DNA from: Camellia lanceoleosa
Lineage: Eukaryota; Streptophyta; Magnoliopsida; Ericales; Theaceae
Assembly (NCBI GenBank): GCA_025200525.1
Contig: JANUSC010000373.1
Span: forward strand, 1 to 64,000
DNA length: 64,000 nt
Direction of reading: 5' to 3'
Shown: one piece after another, positions 57,881 to 64,000 of the stretch
Position numbering within the stretch: position 1 is the first letter of the stretch
Layout of the letters: each line of letters starts with the position of its first letter
Translations under genes and position numbers: made by a program
Notes under the pieces: generated by a model
Seen by the model: the letters and a program-made list of their open reading frames with translations, nothing else
Databases searched by the model: none
What the model was told of the DNA's origin: nothing

Positions 57881-59765
57881 TCTGCAGAGGACAGTTTGAC
57901 AGCAACAGCAGACAAACAGTGCATGACATGGATTTTTTGAGCAAATGTAAGCATGGCCAATGCCCCCTATCATGTATGGGACTCAAGGGAGCATGACCCC
58001 TTGGTTCTTGGGCCATCAATTATGCATCTTGGTGCATGATAACCTAAGGAACCAAGATTGCATTTCAATGTAAAAATGCATGCAACATACAAAATGAGAA
58101 CTAAGTCCCTATCATGTCAAGATCAAGGGCCCTAGTGACATGAGAATTGAGATGTGTTTTGTCACTTGAAGTACAAACACCCCTCATTTCTCACACTTGG
58201 TTTGACACCCCCAAACCAAGTAATGCAATGCATGTTATGCAAACATGGCTCAAATGGTGCAATGTGAGATGAAATGCAAGACATACCAAATGTAATGCAA
58301 CATATTATGACAAGTGTGCAATACTAGGTATGCAAGATACAAAGTGTGATGCAAACATGGGCACTTAAGGCAATAGGATTGTCATATGTCAAGACTATAT
58401 TGACCAAGCATGCAACAAGCATCAAATAAATGTGCAATGGTGGACTTAAACACAATAGGGCAGACCTCAAACCTCCCCAAAACAGTGGCAAAACATGCCC
58501 AAAATAGTAGACCAACACTCATGCAAGCATGCAAACAAATGGGCCTAAACCTATGGCACCAAAGAGAGCATCTTACTACCATTATCATGACCACTCATGG
58601 CATATATTAGGCACATAAAACAGAGAGTTCTAGCATGCAAAACACACCCAAATCCCCTTGATATGGCAGCCCCGAAATGCTCTAAACATACAAGCTTGCA
58701 TAAGGCCTATTCCTAGGCATAAAAGGGCACACCCTAGAAGCATGAAATAAGCCACATATGCAAACATACAAACATGATTCATGGACTGAAATATGACCCT
58801 AAATGATGCCAAATCATGAGGATGGTCCAAGCTAAGCATGTTAGAGGTCAATATGCTTAAGGCTTACAAGCCAAAACACAAAGTAACCACATCAAGCGCA
58901 CCAAACATGGAAAAATCAGTGGCTAACAGATCTAAAACTTGACAAATCATGATCAAGTGCTTCAAAATGTTAGGCTAAAACATGAGGATATACTAAGCTA
59001 ACGGCATGGTACATTTCCAAGCAAAATGGAGGGGTACAAAGCAAGTATAGAAAGCATGTTAAGGGCCAACAAACCCACATTAGACAGAGATTAAACATGC
59101 TCCAAAACACCAAGAAAAACTCAAATGAAGCCAAATGCAACCACTCATGCATGCTACCCTTTTGGCCAAAGACAAAGGCAAGAAAGGGACAAAGGGAGGG
59201 GTGTCCTCCCTTATACAAGACTTCAAAACACTTTCCTCAACACCAAAACCCTCGATTTTCAAAGGATGAGAAGACAAAAACAACAAAGCAAACAAGGCTT
59301 CAAAGAAAAGACACCAAATAGGCCAAAATAAGGTTTAAGAGTGAGTTTGCACTCAAACCATAAAACAACCTTAATGAGAATTCAAAAGCATGAAAATATA
59401 AGACTTTTTTCAGTTATACACAAAGCCTAAAACACAAAGCAAGATAGGTAAAAACTAGTTGCAAAAATGGGGAAACTAAAGTAACTAGCTCACCTTTGAA
59501 GAACAGGTGGTGCAGCCCTCCTCTAGTGATCAAAACCAGTCCAAAAACTCAACAAACAACCCTCCAAGTCCCTCAATCTCGAAATAAGGTGTAATGGTGT
59601 GTGTATTAGTGCAAAAATGAGGTAAAACACACTATTTAGGCTCAAAACACACACACATGGATGACAGAGAGTGATATAGAGAGAGAGTACAACATGTATA
59701 TATAGATATAGAAGCTCTGGTTTTGTGTTGAATGGCTAACCCCTCTCAATGGGAGAGGGGTGGTG

Positions 59766-59775
59766 TTTATATAAG
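59766..59775 (-). promoter_or_regulatory. TATA box of the Ogre LTR promoter
   Basis: The minus strand reads CTTATATAAA followed by CACCACCCC, a strong plant TATA match about 590 nt into the LTR. A second AT-rich candidate lies at 59693-59708. Confidence 0.55.
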
Positions 59776-60019
59776 CACAAATAATGGCTCAAAGCTTTTC
59801 CAAGAAGCTAACCAAAAGGGCAAGGGTGCAGGGTCTTGGCTTCTTGGAGAAGCTAAGACAGTTGGCCAAGCTTCTCCAAGAAGCTTTGGCCAAAGGGTCA
59901 AGCTTCTAGAAGCTTTAGGGGTGCAAAGGTGCAAAGGGGTCACCTCTGTGTACGGGGATGAGTGATAGTGCATTTCAGCTGGCACAGCTGGCATGCATCA
60001 TGCCTCAGAGTTGTACAGG

Positions 60020-60145
60020 GGTGCACATCGGCCAGCCAAAGCAATCATCGGCACAAAAAAGTGCCGGTCGGCAACAAATAGTGCTGACCGGCCAAAGCTT
60101 TTAGCAAAACAGTGCCGGTGGAACCAATGTGTAGCCGGTGGTCTG
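60020..60145. repeat. Cluster of GTGCCGGTCGGCA-type words, copy 2
   Basis: Words ATCGGCAC, AGTGCCGGTCGGCA, GTGCTGACCGGCC, AGTGCCGGTGG and TAGCCGGTGG recur within 125 bp, upstream of the TATA box in element orientation. Confidence 0.7.
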
Positions 60146-60359
60146 CGGGGATGGCTAATAAGCCATTCTCTGCCCTTCCAAGACAAAACACAAGTGTTTG
60201 GTGCAAAACCAGACACAACACGGTCAAGTTTAGAGATCCTGAGGCAAGGCGCGTAGTCGAGCCCCCGGGAACTCCAAACGAACACAAACATGGATGATCA
60301 CTGGGTGTTCAAACGGTGACGTCCAAGTCTTGAGGACGGTAAAAAACGGGGTGTCTACA

Positions 60360-63300
60360 AGACCATCGGAGGAGAAGACTCCATTGAGCCAGCTCCTTAT
60401 GGACTGTTTTTTTTTTTTCTTCAAGCACACAGATCCACTTTCTCCTCCTTTTTTTTTTTTGGTGGAAGTTGTTGATGTTTGTTGTTGTTATTGTATGATA
60501 AAACAAACTGCAACAGATAGTTGTAAATGAACCAAAAAAAAATTAAAAATTAAGCAGATTGAAATAAAAATAAAAAATAGACCAGATATATATATATATA
60601 TATACTGGATTATATTTGGGAAAGAATTTCAACAGGTAGAGAGAAAGAACAAGAGAGAGTAAAAGAAAGATTGCAACAGATCCTGATTTGGTGTATTTCA
60701 ACAGATAATAAAATTGAACAGATAGAAATAAATTGAAGATTGTGAATTGTTTCTTGAGCGGATAAGAAATTTTGGAAATGTATTTGAACAGATAAGAGAT
60801 TAAAATTGAACGGATAATAAAATCTGGACAAAAATTTGCACAGAGAGGGAAAAAACTTGAACATATAGTCAAGATTTTAGAATATATAGACAAAAAAATA
60901 ATAATTAAACACTTAAATATAAATTTGAACATATAGAAAAAAAATTGAACAGATAAATTAAGGAGTAAAATTGAAAATAAAACGTTTTTCAAAACAAATA
61001 AAAAGACTTCTCACCAAATTATTTTACTCGATGCCTGCAGAGGACCATCGGAGGAGAAGACTCCGTTGATCCAGCTCCTTATGGTCAGGTTTTTTTTTCA
61101 AGCACACAGATCGAATTTCTCCTCCTTTTTTTTTTTTTAAATTGTTGATCTTTGTTGTTGTTGTTGTTGTATAATGAAACAAATTGCAACAGATAATTGT
61201 AAATAAACCAAAAAAAAATTAAAAAATAAGCAGATAAAAATAATAATAAAAAATAGAATAGATATATATATATATATATACTGGACTGTATTTGGGGAAG
61301 AATTTCAACAGATAGAGAGAAATAACAAGAGAGAGTGAAAGAAAGATTGCAACAGATCCTGGTTTGGTGTATTTTAACAGATAATAAAATTGAACAGATA
61401 GAAATAAATTGAAGATTGTGACTGGTTTGTTGAACGGATAAGAAATTTTGGAAATATATTTGAACAGATAAGAGATTAAAATTCAACTGATAATAAAATC
61501 TAGACAAAAATTTGCACAGAGAGAGAAAAAAAATTGAATAGATAATCAAGATTTTGGAATATATAGACAAAAAAATAATATTTAAACACTTAAATGTAAA
61601 TTTGAACATATAGAAAAAAAAATTCAACAGATAAATTAAGGAGTAAAATTGAAAACAAAACGTTTTTCAAAACAAATAAAAAGGCTTCCCACCAAATTAT
61701 TTTACTCAATGCCTGCAGAGGACCATCGGTGGAGAAGACTCCATTGATTCAGCTCCTTATGGACAGTTTCTTTTCTTCAAGCACACAGATCGATTTTCTC
61801 CTCATTTTTTTTTTTTTAAGTTGATGATCTTTGTTGTTGTTGTTGTATGATGAAACAACTTGCAACAGATAGTTGTAAATGAACCAAAAAAAATTAAAAA
61901 TTAAGCAGATAAAATAATAATAAAAAATAGAAAAGATATATATATATATACTGGATTATATTTGAGAAAGAATTTCAACAGATAGAGAGAAAGAACAAGG
62001 GAGAGTGAAAGAAAGATTGCAACAGATCCTGGTTTGGTGTATTTCAACCGATAATAAAATTGAACAGATAGAAATAAATTGAAGATTGTGACTGTTTGTT
62101 GAAAGGATAGGAAATTTTGGAAATATATTTGAACAGATAAGAGATTAAAATTGAACTGATAATAAAATCTAGACAAAAATTTACACAGGTAGGGAAAAAA
62201 AATTGAACAGATAGTCAAGATTGTGGAATATATAGACAAAAAAATAATAATTAAACACTTGAATGTAAATCTGAACAAATACAAAAAAAAAAATCAACAG
62301 ATAAATTAAGGAGTAAAATTGAAAACAAAACGTCTTTCAAAACAAATAAAAAGACTTCTCACCAAATTATTTTACTCAATGCTTGATGAGGACCATCAGA
62401 GGAGAAGAATCCATTGATCCAGCTCCTTATGGACAGTCTTTTTTTCATCAAGCACACAGATCCAATTTCTCCTCATTTTTTTTTAAGTTGTTGATCTTTG
62501 TTGTTGTTGTATGATGAAACAAATTGCAACAAATAGTTGTAAATGAACCGGGAAAAAAATAAAAATTAAGCAGATAGAAATAATAATAAAAAATAGAACA
62601 GATATATATATATATACTGGATTATATTTGAGAAAGAATTTCAACAGATAGAGAGAAAGAACAAGAGAGAGAGAAAGAAAGATTGCAACAGATCCTGGTT
62701 TGGTGTATTTCAACAGATAATAAAATTGAACAGATAGAAATAAATTGAAGATTGTGACTGGTTTGTTGAACAGATAAGAAATTTTGGATAGATATTTGAA
62801 CAGATAAGAGATTAAAATTGAATTGATAATAAAATCTAGACAAAAATTTGCACAGATAGGGAAAAAAATTGAACAGATAGTCAAGATATTTTAATACATA
62901 GACAAAAAATAATAGTTAAACACTTAAATGTAAACTTGAACATATAGAAAAAAAAATTCAACAGATAAATTAAGGAGTAAAATTGAAAACAAAACGTCTT
63001 TCAAAACAAATAAAAAGACTTCTCACCAAATTATTTTACTCAATGCCTGCAAAGGACCATCAGAGGAGAAGAATCCATTGATCCAGCTCCTTATGGACAG
63101 TTTTTTTTCTTTAAGCACAAAGATCCAATTTCTCCTCCTTTTTTTTTTTTTTTAGTTGTTGATCTTTATTGTTGTTGTATGATGAAACAAATTGCAACAG
63201 ATAGTTGTAAATGAACCCAAAAAAAAATTAAAAATTAACCAGATAGAAATAATAATAAAAAAAGAACAGATATATATATACTGGATTATATTTGAGAAAG

Positions 63301-64000
63301 AATTTCAAAGAATAGAGAGAAAGAATAAGAGAGAGAGAGAAAGAAAGATTGCAACAGATCCTGGTTTAGTGTATTTCAACAGATAATAAAATTGAACAGA
63401 TAGAAATAAATTGAAGATTGTGACTGGTTTGTTGAATGGATAAGAAATTTTGGAAAGATATTTGAACAGATAAGAGATTAAAATTGAACTAATAATAAAA
63501 TCTAGACAAAAATTTGCACAGGTAGGGAAAAAAATTGAACAGATAGTGAAGATTTTGGAATATATAGACAAAAAAATAATAATTAAACACTTGAATGTAA
63601 ATTTGAACAAATACAAAAAAAAAATCAACAGATAAATTAAGGAGTAAAATTGAAAACAAAACGTCTTTCAAAACAAAGAAAAAGACTTCTCACCAAATTA
63701 TTTTACTCAATGCCTGATGAGGACCATCGGAGGAGAAGAATCCATTGATCCAGCTCGTTATGGACAGTTTTTTTTCTTCAAGCACACAGATCCAATTTCT
63801 CCTCCTTTTTTTTTTTTTTTTTTTTTTTTAAGTTGATGATCTTTGTTGTTGTTGTATGATAAAACAAATTGCAACAAATAGTTGTAAATGAACCAAAAAA
63901 AATTAAAAATTAAGCAGATAGAAATAATAATAAAAAATAGAATAGAAATATATGTATATATATACTGGATTATATTTGAGAAAAAATTTCAACAGATAAA
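60360..64000. repeat. Satellite block D
   Basis: It begins mid-monomer at GACCATCGGAGGAG, then monomers start at 60605, 61281, 61951, 62617, 63281 and 63965, with spacings of 676, 670, 666, 664 and 684. It runs beyond the window edge. The four-type order is not evident here: three successive monomers (61951, 62617, 63281) all have ACGTCTTTC. Confidence 0.97.

Larger units (their letters stand above)
41697..60359 (-). mobile_element. Ogre-like retrotransposon, 5' half only, interrupted by Tekay-B
   Basis: On the minus strand the order is a 3.87-kb LTR, a tRNA-Arg-type primer site, leader, gag, an acidic linker ORF, protease with a G-patch-like tail, and the start of RT. The RT is cut at 41697 and fused to satellite, so the rest of pol, the 3' region and the 3' LTR are missing. 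Removing the nested Tekay-B (46050-55207) leaves about 9.5 kb. Very long LTRs, the TGGCGACTC primer site and the MTRSGR linker are typical of Ogre/Tat elements. Confidence 0.88.
56494..60359 (-). repeat. Ogre 5' LTR (3866 bp)
   Basis: It starts TGTAGACGCGCCC and ends GGGTGTCTACA, with an inverted TGTAGAC/GTCTACA terminus. The middle (about 57000-58900) is dense in ATGCA words. It lacks a partner LTR because the other end of the element is missing. No gene is seen within it. Confidence 0.88.

Noticed and set aside
57447..59331. Plus-strand frames in the Ogre LTR as host genes
   Set aside because: Short, no domains, inside an LTR dense in ATGCA words, and no splice-supported extension.
8145..64000. 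CRISPR-like or phage/bacterial systems
   Set aside because: The repeats are about 670 bp with no spacers, and all coding traces are plant retroelement domains.

Overview
This is plant nuclear DNA with no recognisable host gene. Every coding trace belongs to plant Ty3/gypsy LTR retrotransposons: Tat/Ogre types with gag-pro-RT-RNaseH order, two RNase H domains or giant LTRs, and Tekay/Del-type chromoviruses with a C-terminal chromodomain. All of them are broken. The rest is an AT-rich satellite array. The setting looks like constitutive heterochromatin (pericentromeric, subtelomeric or knob-like) of a flowering plant with many Ogre/Tat elements; the species cannot be named from this window.

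Layout. 1-8144: a decayed chromovirus (called Tekay-A here), minus strand, with its left LTR cut by the window edge and its right LTR abutting the satellite. 8145-12002, 23591-24895, 26873-41696 and 60360-64000: four blocks of one satellite with a monomer of about 670 bp. 12003-23590: a complete but frameshifted Tat-lineage element (minus strand) with a perfect GATAG target-site duplication, two RNase H domains, a tandem repeat in its 3' region and an antisense, apparently spliced extra gene. 24896-26872: a solo-LTR-like copy of the Tekay-A LTR. 41697-60359: the 5' half of an Ogre-like element (minus strand, 3.87-kb LTR) whose pol is cut inside the RT and joined directly to satellite. 46050-55207: a second chromovirus (Tekay-B, minus strand) nested in the Ogre gag with a perfect GTTGG duplication.

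How the parts fit. Variant bases show that part of the satellite is a higher-order repeat: four monomer types in fixed order repeat three times with a period of about 2.7 kb (26881-34955). The type order continues correctly across the Tat insertion (type 1 before, type 2 after) and across the solo LTR (type 3/4 hybrid before, type 1 after). So these elements landed in an array that already had this order. The Ogre junction instead shows loss of the 3' half of the element and of satellite phase.

The most notable observations are the tetrameric higher-order repeat with a register-keeping hybrid monomer, the antisense spliced gene in the Tat element with a 58/59-bp repeat between the two convergent coding regions, and the clustering of LTR-LTR indels in CG-rich words, which may be an assembly or base-calling artefact. 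I found no tRNA, rRNA, CRISPR or bacterial-type feature.
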